Positions 1 to 7,636 of a stretch of 49,811 bases of DNA are shown piece by piece. The notes beneath the pieces were generated by a model, which was given only the letters and a program-made list of their open reading frames with translations, was not told the DNA's origin and searched no databases. The position numbers and the translations under genes are program-made. Source of the DNA: Sulfurimonas paralvinellae (GTDB lineage: Bacteria > Campylobacterota > Campylobacteria > Campylobacterales > Sulfurimonadaceae); the NCBI RefSeq assembly GCF_014905135.1, contig NZ_CP041407.1, positions 1 to 49,811 of the forward strand. The letters run 5' to 3'. The first letter of the stretch is position 1. Each line of letters opens with the position of its first letter.

Positions 1-15
1 TTTTGCAAATTATTC

Positions 16-64
16 CATGAACATAATTACATTGTTTGCATTTTTATAATTATATGTATATAAT
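16..64 (+). promoter_or_regulatory. Promoter and operator half-site upstream of the helicase gene
   Basis: A -10 hexamer TATAAT lies at 59-64 with a weak -35 (TTGCAT, 36-41) at 17-bp spacing. The SD GAGGGA precedes the ATG at 91. CATGAACATAATT (16-28) repeats the right arm of the perfect palindrome at 49762-49783, with a degraded left arm (AAATTATTC). If the molecule is circular, the two sites are about 65 bp apart in one divergent promoter region. ParA/ParB autoregulation or parS function is inferred. Confidence 0.5.
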
Positions 65-90
65 ACAACAACTAATAAGTATGAGGGAAG

Positions 91-1311
91 ATGCAAGAAC
101 AAACATATGATATAAATATTGAAGCAACAGTCATATCAAGTATAATATACAACCCTGCCCTGCTAGACAAGTATGCTTCAAAAATCACTGAAAAGCTATT
201 TTTCCTTCCTTTGCACGCTAAAATTATCCATATTATTTTAGATTTTTACAATACTGAAAAAGTCATAGACGAAGAACTTATCCGAAATAAACTTGGACGA
301 GAGTATGAAGATGATTTTATTTATATTCTTACAAAAAACCCTGTAAATCATTTAGAAGACTACTTAAAAATACTTCAGGATTATTCAATAAAAAGAGAGA
401 TGCAGGCAGTAGCCTTTGATATTACCAAGTCTCTTCAATCAAATATTACAGGCCTTGAACTTCAGGCCAAGGTCTCCAACCTTACTCAGGAAATAGCGAG
501 TGCCAATACATTAGACATTTTTGAGATCAACAATATAGAGTCCATAGAGGATAAAGAAGTTGATTTCATATGCAGATCATGGCTCCCTATTCCAGTTAGA
601 ACTGTCTCACTTGTTACAGCACCGGGCGGTACCGGTAAATCCTGGTTCGTACAACAGTTGGCTATTCGTGCCATTAATGAAGGCATTATAAAAAAAGCAT
701 TCCTTTGGCTAAGTGAGGATCCAAAAGAGATCAGTAAAAATCGCTTTACTAAAGTTTTTGAAAAAGTATTGAAATTAAAAGATAATTCTATTAAAAGCAA
801 GATAGACATCAGTGACTCCCCTACTATTCAATTTCTGTATGATGATCAAAGAAAAGTAGAAGTATCTCCCCTCTTCTCTCATTTTAAAGCGAAGCTGCAA
901 TCCTATGATCTTATAATACTTGATCCACTAATTGCATTTTACGGTACTGATGAAAACAATAACTCGAGCGCAAGAAGATTTATGCAGCTCTTTACTGATT
1001 GGGCTAATAAAGAGAATAAAACTATTATCTTTATTCACCATAGCACAAAGAACACGACACAGAGTAGGGGAGCATCTGCGTTTGTAGATGCCGTAAGAAC
1101 TGTATATGAAATTGATAAGATACGGGATAAAGAGGGCAATGAACAAGATACCCATAAACGTATTATAAAACTTACTAAAGACAATTATGGAATAAGTAAT
1201 ATTCTTGAAAGTTTCAGTGTACAGCGAGAACTTTTCCCGATAAAGATCCAACACAAAGAAGTCTCATACAAAGATGACTCTTTAGCGTTTGGGATACCAA
1301 CGGATTTTTAA
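91..1311 (+). CDS. RepA/DnaB-like plasmid replication helicase (AAA ATPase)
   Basis: 406 aa. The first ~110 residues look like a DnaB N-terminal helical domain (INIEATVISSIIYNP). A RecA-type ATPase core follows, with Walker A APGGTGKS near residue 176, Walker B LIILDPLIAF near 278 and a sensor-like IIFIHHSTK near 315. This is the layout of hexameric plasmid helicases of the RepA/AAA_25 type, which unwind DNA at the origin. It is shorter than chromosomal DnaB (~460-490 aa). The gene is divergent from parA across the presumed circular junction, which fits a replication role. The start is supported by the SD GAGGGA. Exact subfamily is uncertain; an AAA_25 protein with another role is possible. 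Confidence 0.75.
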   Translation: MQEQTYDINIEATVISSIIYNPALLDKYASKITEKLFFLPLHAKIIHIILDFYNTEKVIDEELIRNKLGREYEDDFIYILTKNPVNHLEDYLKILQDYSIKREMQAVAFDITKSLQSNITGLELQAKVSNLTQEIASANTLDIFEINNIESIEDKEVDFICRSWLPIPVRTVSLVTAPGGTGKSWFVQQLAIRAINEGIIKKAFLWLSEDPKEISKNRFTKVFEKVLKLKDNSIKSKIDISDSPTIQFLYDDQRKVEVSPLFSHFKAKLQSYDLIILDPLIAFYGTDENNNSSARRFMQLFTDWANKENKTIIFIHHSTKNTTQSRGASAFVDAVRTVYEIDKIRDKEGNEQDTHKRIIKLTKDNYGISNILESFSVQRELFPIKIQHKEVSYKDDSLAFGIPTDF

Positions 1312-1332
1312 AAGAGAGGAGGGTAGTAAATA

Positions 1333-1407
1333 ATGCTGTCACATATAGTAAAACTCATTAAACAGATCTTCTCCAAACGTAAATGGGGAGAGAATCCAAG
1401 ATTCTGA
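1333..1407 (+). CDS. Possible 24-aa small protein
   Basis: A short ORF opening MLSHIVKLIKQIF and ending KWGENPRF, preceded by an SD-like GAGGAGGG about 9 nt upstream. It could form a basic amphipathic helix. It lies between the helicase and yjbQ with 25 nt to the helicase stop. No homologue is recognised, and only the good SD and the amphipathic pattern support it. Confidence 0.3.
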   Translation: MLSHIVKLIKQIFSKRKWGENPRF

Positions 1408-1424
1408 TATTATAAACCATACCG

Positions 1425-1841
1425 ATGCAGATATATCAAACAACTATCCGTCTCAAACCTTATAGAAGAGGGTTCCACCTCATTACAGAACATATCGAAG
1501 AAGCCCTATCCCTATCAAATATCCAAACAGGTCTTTTGAATCTTTTTATAAAACACACCAGTGCATCACTCACCATCAATGAGAACTGCGATCCAAGTGT
1601 CAGAGAGGATATGAAAAATTTCTTCAGTGACATTGCGGATAACAAGTCCTATTACATACATACCTATGAAGGAAGTGACGATATGCCGGCCCATATCAAA
1701 ACTTCACTCCTTGGCAACTCGCTAACCATACCTGTAACTGATGGAAAGTTGAATCTTGGAACATGGCAGGGTATCTATTTGGGAGAGCACAGAGAGAGTG
1801 CTCATGCAAGAGAGATCGTTGTGACCGTTCAGGGAGAGTAG
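1425..1841 (+). CDS. yjbQ: YjbQ/UPF0047 family protein
   Basis: 138 aa, the usual length of the family. Family signatures are visible: FIKHTSASLTINENCDPSVREDM in the middle (conserved HTSASL and N-D-V residues), then HIKTSLLG and the C-terminal GTWQGIYLGEHR block with the conserved Gln and His. YjbQ proteins form a trimeric fold and have weak thiamine-phosphate synthase activity in vitro; their cellular role is not settled. It stands alone downstream of the helicase with no clear plasmid function and looks like captured chromosomal cargo. The convergent Nudix gene ends 13 bp downstream. Confidence 0.85.
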   Translation: MQIYQTTIRLKPYRRGFHLITEHIEEALSLSNIQTGLLNLFIKHTSASLTINENCDPSVREDMKNFFSDIADNKSYYIHTYEGSDDMPAHIKTSLLGNSLTIPVTDGKLNLGTWQGIYLGEHRESAHAREIVVTVQGE

Positions 1842-1853
1842 GGCAGGGCAGAG

Positions 1854-2288
1854 TTATTTGATAGTAGAGTGAAACTTCTGAAGATAATCTCTCAAGATTT
1901 CCCCATGATCAAATACCAATGAATCAAGCTTGAGATCTTTTATAGGTACAAGAAAAGCTTCCTTGGCATCATCTGCACCTTGCGGCTTGCCATATGCTTT
2001 ACAGACATAGACGACACTTACTGTATGAAACCGCTTGTCTCTCATAGGATCCGAATATACGCCAAGCAGCTCTTTGATCTCTACATCCAAAGAGATCTCC
2101 TCTTTCATCTCACGAACACAGGCATCCTCTACACGCTCACCTATCTCTACGAACCCTCCTGGAAGTGCCATACCTATTGGCGGATACTTTCTTTGTATGA
2201 GAACGATACCTAAGAGCTCCTCAGAGCTGTTATATACTTCGACTATACCATCGGTTGTTAGATAGGGTGTTTTTGGTGTGAAAGCCAT
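1854..2288 (-). CDS. Nudix hydrolase
   Basis: 144 aa with one Nudix domain. The Nudix box starts at GGFVEIGE and runs through REMKEEI near residues 45-66, matching GX5EX7REUXEEXGU, so the metal-binding glutamates are present. Such enzymes hydrolyse nucleoside diphosphates linked to a moiety X, for example oxidised nucleotides or ADP-ribose; the substrate here cannot be read from sequence. The start ATG has an SD AAAGG 8 nt upstream. It is followed upstream by the zinc-ribbon and SprT-like genes on the same strand and may be their operon partner. Confidence 0.85.
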   Translation of the reverse strand: MAFTPKTPYLTTDGIVEVYNSSEELLGIVLIQRKYPPIGMALPGGFVEIGERVEDACVREMKEEISLDVEIKELLGVYSDPMRDKRFHTVSVVYVCKAYGKPQGADDAKEAFLVPIKDLKLDSLVFDHGEILRDYLQKFHSTIK

Positions 2289-2311
2289 TTATGAGCCTTT
2301 TATGATAGTTT

Positions 2312-2596
2312 TTAGAGTCGTCTTGTACTCTTGTCGTGGAACTTGTACCATTTGCATCTCTTCTTATTCTTTATCGCATAGATATTGTAGGTGAACTTTC
2401 TGCCGCACTCCTGACACATGAAGGTGGCTCTGTTTTTTGCTTTGTTGTAACGGACAAAGAGAAAATTGCCAAGCTGGTCACCCTCTTTGTAGGGAACCTT
2501 TTCATTTTTGTTGTAAGCCTCTTCTGCAAGTTTGGCATCTTCTCTTTGTTTGACGAGCCATGGCGGCTCGATATCCTCTTCGAATTCGTAATCCAT
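2312..2596 (-). CDS. Small zinc-ribbon protein
   Basis: 94 aa from the ATG at 2596, which begins 4 nt after the stop of the SprT-like gene. A longer open frame extends upstream, but its extra 62 residues lie inside the upstream gene and are Ser/Met/Arg-rich, so the short start is chosen. The acidic N-terminus (MDYEFEEDIEPPW) is followed by a basic C-terminal half with FMCQECGRKF and a later Cys, a possible single zinc knuckle or ribbon. Function unknown. Tight coupling to the metallopeptidase suggests they act together; SprT proteins often carry a zinc ribbon in the same chain. Confidence 0.6.
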   Translation of the reverse strand: MDYEFEEDIEPPWLVKQREDAKLAEEAYNKNEKVPYKEGDQLGNFLFVRYNKAKNRATFMCQECGRKFTYNIYAIKNKKRCKWYKFHDKSTRRL

Positions 2597-2600
2597 AACG

Positions 2601-3101
2601 CTATTGTACCTTAAAGGGCATCTTGGAGAGAATGATCTCCTGCTGGTCGACATACTGTCTGCAATCTTGACCGCCAAGTTTTTGGCATGTCTCTTTCCAT
2701 AACTCTGAGTGGCCGCTCTTTTCATTGGAGTTCTTATGAAGATAGAAGAGCAGGGCATGGGCATACTCATGAGGGATAACACTCTCTATCATATAGTCCA
2801 TACTCTCCTGCATCACTTTCTTATTCAGTAAAATAGTGATACGGCCATTCTCATAAGAGGTAAGGCCGTAGAGTCTGCCGGGTATCTTGTCTGTTATGAT
2901 GATGGGGAACTCTATTCTAAAGCCGAAGTTCCGTTGCATATGTTCAAGTACATCCTGCTCTTTGTTATGGATCCTTTGAAGATACTCATTAGGCAGTGGA
3001 TTATGTTTGAAGCTGTAGGACCTGTAGTAGTTCACTCCAAGGATAGAGACTGCAACGAGTATGAGTGAGAGGAAAAAGAGTTCCAGTCTTTTTTGCAGCA
3101 T
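2601..3101 (-). CDS. Membrane-anchored SprT-like zinc metallopeptidase
   Basis: 166 aa. An N-terminal hydrophobic segment (about residues 6-26) suggests a signal anchor. The SprT-like core has the zincin motif HEYAH near residue 110 and a downstream HSELW, where a third ligand is expected (SprT: HExxH...H). Known SprT/Spartan proteins are cytosolic and act on DNA-protein crosslinks; the membrane anchor here is different and suggests activity outside the cytoplasm. The next gene (zinc ribbon) begins 4 nt after the stop. Confidence 0.7.
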   Translation of the reverse strand: MLQKRLELFFLSLILVAVSILGVNYYRSYSFKHNPLPNEYLQRIHNKEQDVLEHMQRNFGFRIEFPIIITDKIPGRLYGLTSYENGRITILLNKKVMQESMDYMIESVIPHEYAHALLFYLHKNSNEKSGHSELWKETCQKLGGQDCRQYVDQQEIILSKMPFKVQ

Positions 3102-3289
3102 ATTTTTAGAAGCCTTTATTCATTCAACAGAGTAGTTTGGTTTAGCCAAGATCTTTAATATTTCCCATATTGAGGAGTATATTATACACCGCTTTTTATA
3201 AAAATGAAGAGCAGGGATAAGAGCGCAATGAAACTCTAAGTTGTATATTATTACAATACATGCAACTATAGCAACAAAGGCAAAGAGTA

Positions 3290-3652
3290 ATGGTGGAAGT
3301 AAAAGAGCTCAGTGACAAGAACTATGTACCCTTTATAGAGTCGACCGATGCAGTCGTCTTTATAGATTTCTACAGTGACACCTGCCCGCCTTGTCAAACA
3401 CTCCTGACATATCTGCCTAATCTTGCTCAGCACTATAAAGATGAAGATGTCGTGATAGCCAAGGTAAATGCCGCTGACAATCCAAAACTCTCCAACAAGT
3501 TCATGGTAAGAAGCGTACCGCTTACTGTAGTTATCGGAAAAGATAAAGTTGTCAAACAGGCCGAAGTAGGGCTGCTAGGACTTGAAGGATATATCAAGAT
3601 GATAGACAAAGCTCTTGGTAAGGGCGGATTCTTCAAGAAGCTCTTTGGGTAG
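3290..3652 (+). CDS. Thioredoxin-like protein with CPPC active site
   Basis: 120 aa, one thioredoxin fold. The redox motif is CPPC (FYSDTCPPCQ, about residue 31) instead of CGPC, followed by RSVPLTVVIG with the conserved cis-Pro. There is no signal peptide, so it is probably cytoplasmic. CPPC changes the redox potential and is seen in several atypical thioredoxins. It heads a run of plus-strand genes (LETM1-like, 100-aa, endonuclease I, protease) at short spacing, probably one transcript, although the functional link is not obvious. Confidence 0.8.
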   Translation: MVEVKELSDKNYVPFIESTDAVVFIDFYSDTCPPCQTLLTYLPNLAQHYKDEDVVIAKVNAADNPKLSNKFMVRSVPLTVVIGKDKVVKQAEVGLLGLEGYIKMIDKALGKGGFFKKLFG

Positions 3653-3662
3653 AGCATAGGCA

Positions 3663-3938
3663 ATGATTCATAAACTAAAGAAGTTCTCAAAACAGATGGG
3701 ACACGGACTCAAGCAGGAGTACAGAGAGACAAAAGATATTCCTAAACATATCAAGAACAGAGAATATAAAAAAGCGGCAGAGCAGGTGGGTGATATCGGT
3801 AAGATGACCTTTCTCTCGGCCTTGTGGATCCTTCCCGGAGGAGGGGTTGTGAGTGCTACGATCGTGAAGTTCTTTAAAAAGATGCGGCCGAGTGCTTTTA
3901 GGGAAGATGAAACCAATAAGAACAATGAAATTGCATAG
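3663..3938 (+). CDS. Small LETM1-like membrane-associated protein
   Basis: 91 aa. A basic N-terminal half (residues 1-45) leads to a hydrophobic segment FLSALWILPGGGVVSATIV and then FFKKMRPSAF. The pattern hydrophobic core - KxFxxMxPSxF is like the LETM1/ribosome-binding region of mitochondrial and bacterial LETM1-domain proteins, though much shorter. The gene starts 10 nt after the thioredoxin stop. Function is unknown; the LETM1 likeness is by eye. Confidence 0.5.
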   Translation: MIHKLKKFSKQMGHGLKQEYRETKDIPKHIKNREYKKAAEQVGDIGKMTFLSALWILPGGGVVSATIVKFFKKMRPSAFREDETNKNNEIA

Positions 3939-3956
3939 CAAACAGGAGGATGATAG

Positions 3957-4259
3957 ATGAGTGTTGAAACAATGCATATTCCGACAAAGGATCTGCTAAA
4001 AAGTTTAGAAGAGGGATATAAAGAGTATAAGAAAGCTATGGAGAGTGGCCATGATGATGAAGACCTTGGACATATTAAAGGGTTCTGTACAACACTCGAA
4101 CAGATATTAGCTGCATACGGCAAGGTAACATTAACTGAAATGATGGAGATAAAGCGACCGATCATAGGCTCGATTTCCTTAAGAAGGAAAAAACCTAAAG
4201 AGGATTATGATATCCCGACATTCATTCGTAAAAAGAGTTCTGTCGATGATGCAGAGTAG
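3957..4259 (+). CDS. Hypothetical protein, 100 aa
   Basis: A hydrophilic protein beginning MSVETMHIPTKDLL with a helical, acidic first half (LEEGYKEYKKAMESGHDDED) and a basic tail. There is no signal peptide, membrane segment or cysteine pair; the only Cys is in KGFCTTLEQ. A clear SD (AGGAGGAT) precedes the ATG. It sits in the thioredoxin-to-protease run and no family is recognised. Confidence 0.55.
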   Translation: MSVETMHIPTKDLLKSLEEGYKEYKKAMESGHDDEDLGHIKGFCTTLEQILAAYGKVTLTEMMEIKRPIIGSISLRRKKPKEDYDIPTFIRKKSSVDDAE

Positions 4260-4265
4260 GGCAGT

Positions 4266-5000
4266 ATGATATCAAAAATACTATTACTGTTTCTTGCAGC
4301 GGCTATAGGAGTGTTCGCAGGCAGCAATGACTCCTTCTCGAGATCGAAAAAAGAGCTGCGTAAAATATATGCCGATCATCAAAGAACGATTTATTGTGAC
4401 TGTAAGTACAACTATAAGAATAAAAACAATATGATCGATAGAAGATCATGTGGTTATGTGCCGAGAAATGAATACACGAAAAAAGGTAAGAAGAATATCC
4501 GTGCAAGACGCATTGAGTGGGAACATGCTATTCCTGCCGAGAACTTCGGAAGACAATTCAGCTGCTGGAGAGAAGGGGATGCGAAGTGTGTGAATTCCAA
4601 AGGGAAACACTATAAAGGACGAAAATGCTGCACGAAAGTCAATAAGCAGTATAGGATCATGCAGGCCGATATGCATAATCTTTTCCCTTCCATTGGTGAG
4701 CTAAATGCTGACAGGAAGAACTATAGGTATGATTTTGAGGTGGGTGAAAAAGGGCAGTATGGAGAGTGTAAGTTCAATGTGCTCTTTAAACAGAGAAGGG
4801 CGAGGGTGCGTGAAGAGATACGAGGTGTTATAGCGAGAGACTATCTCTATTTCCACCAACACTATAAAATGAAACTCTCAAAACAGGAACTCAAGAAATA
4901 CCAAAAATGGAATGAAGAGTATCCACCATCAGAGTGGGAGAAAGAGCGTAACAGACGTATAGCCAAGTTACAGGGAAATTTAAATCCCTTTATCAAGTAG
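4266..5000 (+). CDS. endA: Secreted/periplasmic endonuclease I (EndA/Dns family)
   Basis: 244 aa with an N-terminal signal peptide (ISKILLLFLAAAIGVFAGS, cleavage near 20). The endonuclease I core is visible: RIEWEHAIPAENFG (catalytic His region), then QADMHNLFPSIGELNADRKNYRY, matching the family D-HNL-P-G-N-R pattern. Several Cys in between fit disulfides in an exported protein. Family members cut double-stranded DNA non-specifically in the periplasm or medium. The C-terminal ~45 residues are charged and extra. It starts 6 nt after the previous gene and is followed by another exported protein. Confidence 0.88.
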   Translation: MISKILLLFLAAAIGVFAGSNDSFSRSKKELRKIYADHQRTIYCDCKYNYKNKNNMIDRRSCGYVPRNEYTKKGKKNIRARRIEWEHAIPAENFGRQFSCWREGDAKCVNSKGKHYKGRKCCTKVNKQYRIMQADMHNLFPSIGELNADRKNYRYDFEVGEKGQYGECKFNVLFKQRRARVREEIRGVIARDYLYFHQHYKMKLSKQELKKYQKWNEEYPPSEWEKERNRRIAKLQGNLNPFIK

Positions 5001-5009
5001 GATGATGTA

Positions 5010-5819
5010 TTGCGATATCTTTTAATCCTTCTTTTACTGATCATTCCTCTTTGTGCCAAAGACAGTGGCGGGTTTCATGTTCAAAAGGCAGAGGCTGTGA
5101 CCTATAAAGTTGTCGTCGAAAATAAAGACAATACACTTTCATACGGCAGTGCCGTTGCGATAAGTTCCAAAGGGAAGTTGATAACGGCTTATCATGTCAT
5201 AGAGGGTTATGTTGGTGAGATAATTGTCCAACACGCTAAAAAGCGCTATAAAGCAAGAGTAGGGCAGGTGAGTGTCGCAAATGATCTGGCATTTTTATAC
5301 ATTCCTGCAGACAATATTCCTTATGCAAAACTCGATACAAATGTAACGCTGGGTGATGAACTTTATCTTTTAGGTGGGGAGAATATCTTATTAAAAGGGA
5401 TGGTCTCAAAAAATGATCCAAGTGAGTTGCTTATCGACTTGAATACAAAGCCTGGTATGTCAGGTTGTGGAGTGTTTGATGCGAAAAACAGATTGGTTGC
5501 TGTATTGTCAAGAGAGAATATCCTAAAACACACCTCTGTTGCCATCAAAACAAATGCATTACAAGAGATAAACGAGAGTTACAGCAACAAACCATCTATC
5601 GATTATCAGAGAGATGCCAAGAATTATGATACTTCCTATTGCACCAATAAAGACGATCTAAAAGTATGGGAGAAATTGAGAAGATCGAAAGATCTAAGGA
5701 TACAGCGATTACATGCTCTGTTTTTAGGTCTTTGCCAAAAAGTGAAAAATAGAGATCTCACTACAGATGCAGCGCAGTATATATTTGAACAGGAAAGACA
5801 AAAGTTTGTAGATGAGTAG
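5010..5819 (+). CDS. Exported trypsin-like serine protease (S1C/DegP-like, no PDZ)
   Basis: 269 aa. The start is a TTG (5010) with an AGGAT SD 6 nt upstream; ATGs at 5002 and 5005 are in another frame and stop quickly. A signal peptide (RYLLILLLLIIPLCA) is followed by a chymotrypsin fold: GSAVAISSKGKLITAYHV (catalytic His near 59), VANDLAFLYI (Asp) and GMSGCGVFD (Ser). The Ser motif is GMSGCG where GNSGG is usual. No PDZ domain; the last ~80 residues are helical and charged. Probable periplasmic protease in tandem with endonuclease I. Confidence 0.75.
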   Translation: MRYLLILLLLIIPLCAKDSGGFHVQKAEAVTYKVVVENKDNTLSYGSAVAISSKGKLITAYHVIEGYVGEIIVQHAKKRYKARVGQVSVANDLAFLYIPADNIPYAKLDTNVTLGDELYLLGGENILLKGMVSKNDPSELLIDLNTKPGMSGCGVFDAKNRLVAVLSRENILKHTSVAIKTNALQEINESYSNKPSIDYQRDAKNYDTSYCTNKDDLKVWEKLRRSKDLRIQRLHALFLGLCQKVKNRDLTTDAAQYIFEQERQKFVDE

Positions 5820-5957
5820 AATCTATGTATAGATTATTAGGTTTTATTTTATGAATAATTGTCTAGTTTGTAGGAATACTTCAGTTGTAGGTCTTACTAT
5901 AATGTTTATATTTGTTTTACACAGACAAGATATTTTTCTCAACATAACATACTAAAA

Positions 5958-7127
5958 CTATTCTTCAAAAAATGGCAGCACAGGCCTGATAAGCCTTTCC
6001 TCTTCGCTCTTAACGACTTCTTTATGCTGCTGAGCTTGTTCATTCTTAAAAACACCAGTTTCATTTTCTTTGGCTTTGTCTGAATAGATATATATACTTT
6101 TTGATGGTTCTATTGATGATATAAGTTCAGAGTCTACTTCATACTCTTTACATCGTAAAGCATCATTTTCAAAAGCTCTTTTGTTTAATATATTGCAGTG
6201 CAGTAGACCGCTTCCTCGACCGCTCACATGGCGACATAAATTGCAATTTGAAATCTCTATACCTTGCTTATATGCATTAAAAATATTGTTCTCGTAGTTC
6301 ATCATGCCTTCGTATATTTCAGAATCAATAATTAGACACTGAAGATCTCTTCTTTTTGTAATATCTTCCAGGTTGGACATCTTAATATTATCCCTCCCAC
6401 ATATATTGCTTTTATTGACGGTAAAAATTGACACATCCCTTGAGCACTCAATCTCACATTCTGTTTCAATTGTTTTTTTCTGAAAATTATAAATACTTAC
6501 AGCAGGATCGGAGGTGTCTATTTCATGTTTTTTTAGTCCAAAAAGTTCACCTTCAGAGGATATGTTTAGCTCAATAATTCTGCTTCCGCTCTCTATTTTT
6601 TTACTATCACACTTGTGAGTGACTGCGATCTCGACAAAGACAACATCTTTGCTATAGGAGGACGAGAGTAAAATATCAGGAACGAAGCCATCATGGGGTT
6701 TCTCAATATCTACTGTGTCAAAAACTTTGCTAATATCAAATAGCTCTAAATCATCAGAAACACATATTGCACCATCGATGAGCTTACTATACTTTATGCA
6801 CTTCTTTTCTACTGGAAGCAGAAGACCAAAAGGTATTCCTTCCTGTATACACTGTTTGTAAGTAGAAGCAAATATCTCTTTCGCGACATAGTGTAGGTAT
6901 CCTTCATAGGAGCAGTTTGTAGTGTTGGAAATATGATAAAAATGCCATGTGTTCTTACTCCCCATTCTCGTACCCATTCTTGATCCGCATGAACAACAGA
7001 AAAAAGGAGTGCTTTGACCTCTGTTTTTATCAGATAGTGAAAACACATCTATTAATAAACCATTTTCATCTAATGCATATCTGTGATTGTGTTGATTTTT
7101 CAATTTTGTTTCCTGGGGCTCTTCCAA
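5958..7127 (-). CDS. CoiA-like zinc-finger / restriction-fold protein
   Basis: 389 aa. Near residues 44-75, CCSCGSRMG...HFYHISN resembles the N-terminal zinc finger of CoiA-like competence proteins (C-x2-C...H-F-x-H). It is followed by a restriction-endonuclease-like core with FVPDILL (Asp151) and FVEIAV (Glu166), a D...ExA version of PD-(D/E)xK. A second Cys cluster (NCNLCRHVSG...C) is near residue 300. CoiA proteins assist DNA uptake and recombination; the role here is inferred from fold only. The gene stands alone between the protease (convergent) and an intergenic debris region. Confidence 0.5.
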   Translation of the reverse strand: MEEPQETKLKNQHNHRYALDENGLLIDVFSLSDKNRGQSTPFFCCSCGSRMGTRMGSKNTWHFYHISNTTNCSYEGYLHYVAKEIFASTYKQCIQEGIPFGLLLPVEKKCIKYSKLIDGAICVSDDLELFDISKVFDTVDIEKPHDGFVPDILLSSSYSKDVVFVEIAVTHKCDSKKIESGSRIIELNISSEGELFGLKKHEIDTSDPAVSIYNFQKKTIETECEIECSRDVSIFTVNKSNICGRDNIKMSNLEDITKRRDLQCLIIDSEIYEGMMNYENNIFNAYKQGIEISNCNLCRHVSGRGSGLLHCNILNKRAFENDALRCKEYEVDSELISSIEPSKSIYIYSDKAKENETGVFKNEQAQQHKEVVKSEEERLIRPVLPFFEE

Positions 7128-7247
7128 ATAATACTATTTAATTCGAAAGAAATAATAATACCATTTTTGTATGTTTTTATGAAGTTCTATATTTACTATA
7201 CTCTATATTATGTAGATTGTTTCATATATTTTTTATAGGGTACAGAT

Positions 7248-7328
7248 ATGTCAAGAAGAAGATATAGCTATTTGAATTATTTGTTACCAAAAGAGCTTGT
7301 TGAAGTCTTCCTTTGGGGTGTTTTTTAG
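7248..7328 (+). pseudogene. Possible 5' remnant of an IS transposase
   Basis: ATG at 7248 with an AGGGTA SD opens a 26-codon frame ending TAG (MSRRRYSYLNYLLPKELVEV and six more residues). The LNYLLPKELVEVF stretch is reminiscent of the N-terminus of transposases that begin with an L-L-P-x-x-L-x-x-F block, and the rest of such a gene is absent. The match is from memory and weak; it may be an unrelated small ORF. Confidence 0.25.
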
Positions 7329-7557
7329 GTGTTTAAAGAATGCTTTTTCTGTATCTTTATTTGCTCTCAATCATGAGTCCTTGCTCTTTTGTTAAAACTT
7401 TATTTTGTAATTTTAACTAATTTTGCAGTGTTGCTATAACTTATTGTTCCATAAAACAAATCTAAATAATATATATTATTATTTAATGTTCATTTAAACT
7501 CAATAGATATACAATGTGTCTAACTATTATGAAAAAGCTAAGTTTTAAAAATGATGT

Positions 7558-7591
7558 GATCCGTGCGCTATGGAAGTAGCAAGCACGGTTA
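7558..7591 (+). ncRNA. Group II intron domain V-like hairpin (fragment)
   Basis: A 34-nt fold has the geometry of group II intron domain V. The lower stem is CCGTGC (7561-7566) with GCACGG (7583-7588). The upper stem GCTAT/GTAGC (7567-7571/7576-7580, one G-T pair) is closed by a GNRA loop GGAA (7572-7575). A 2-nt AA bulge (7581-7582) lies on the 3' side between the stems. The expected AGC triad near the 5' end reads ATC here, so catalysis is doubtful. No intron-encoded reverse transcriptase and no clear domain VI are present; it is probably a relic. Confidence 0.45.
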
Positions 7592-7636
7592 ATAGGAGAA
7601 GAGATATATGAAATTATATTCTTGTTCGACTAAATT

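Larger units (their letters stand above)
7142..7636. other. 495-bp gene-poor region with mobile-element debris
   Basis: AT-rich stretch between the CoiA-like gene and the ABC substrate-binding gene. It holds the possible transposase 5' remnant (7248-7328) and the domain V-like fold (7558-7591). An 11-codon ORF (7608-7643) after a good SD looks meaningless. Nothing else is recognised. Confidence 0.6.

Noticed and set aside
2312-2782. Long 156-aa version of the zinc-ribbon gene
   Set aside because: The first 62 residues overlap the SprT-like gene in another frame and look like a shadow translation; the ATG at 2596, 4 nt after that gene's stop, is better.
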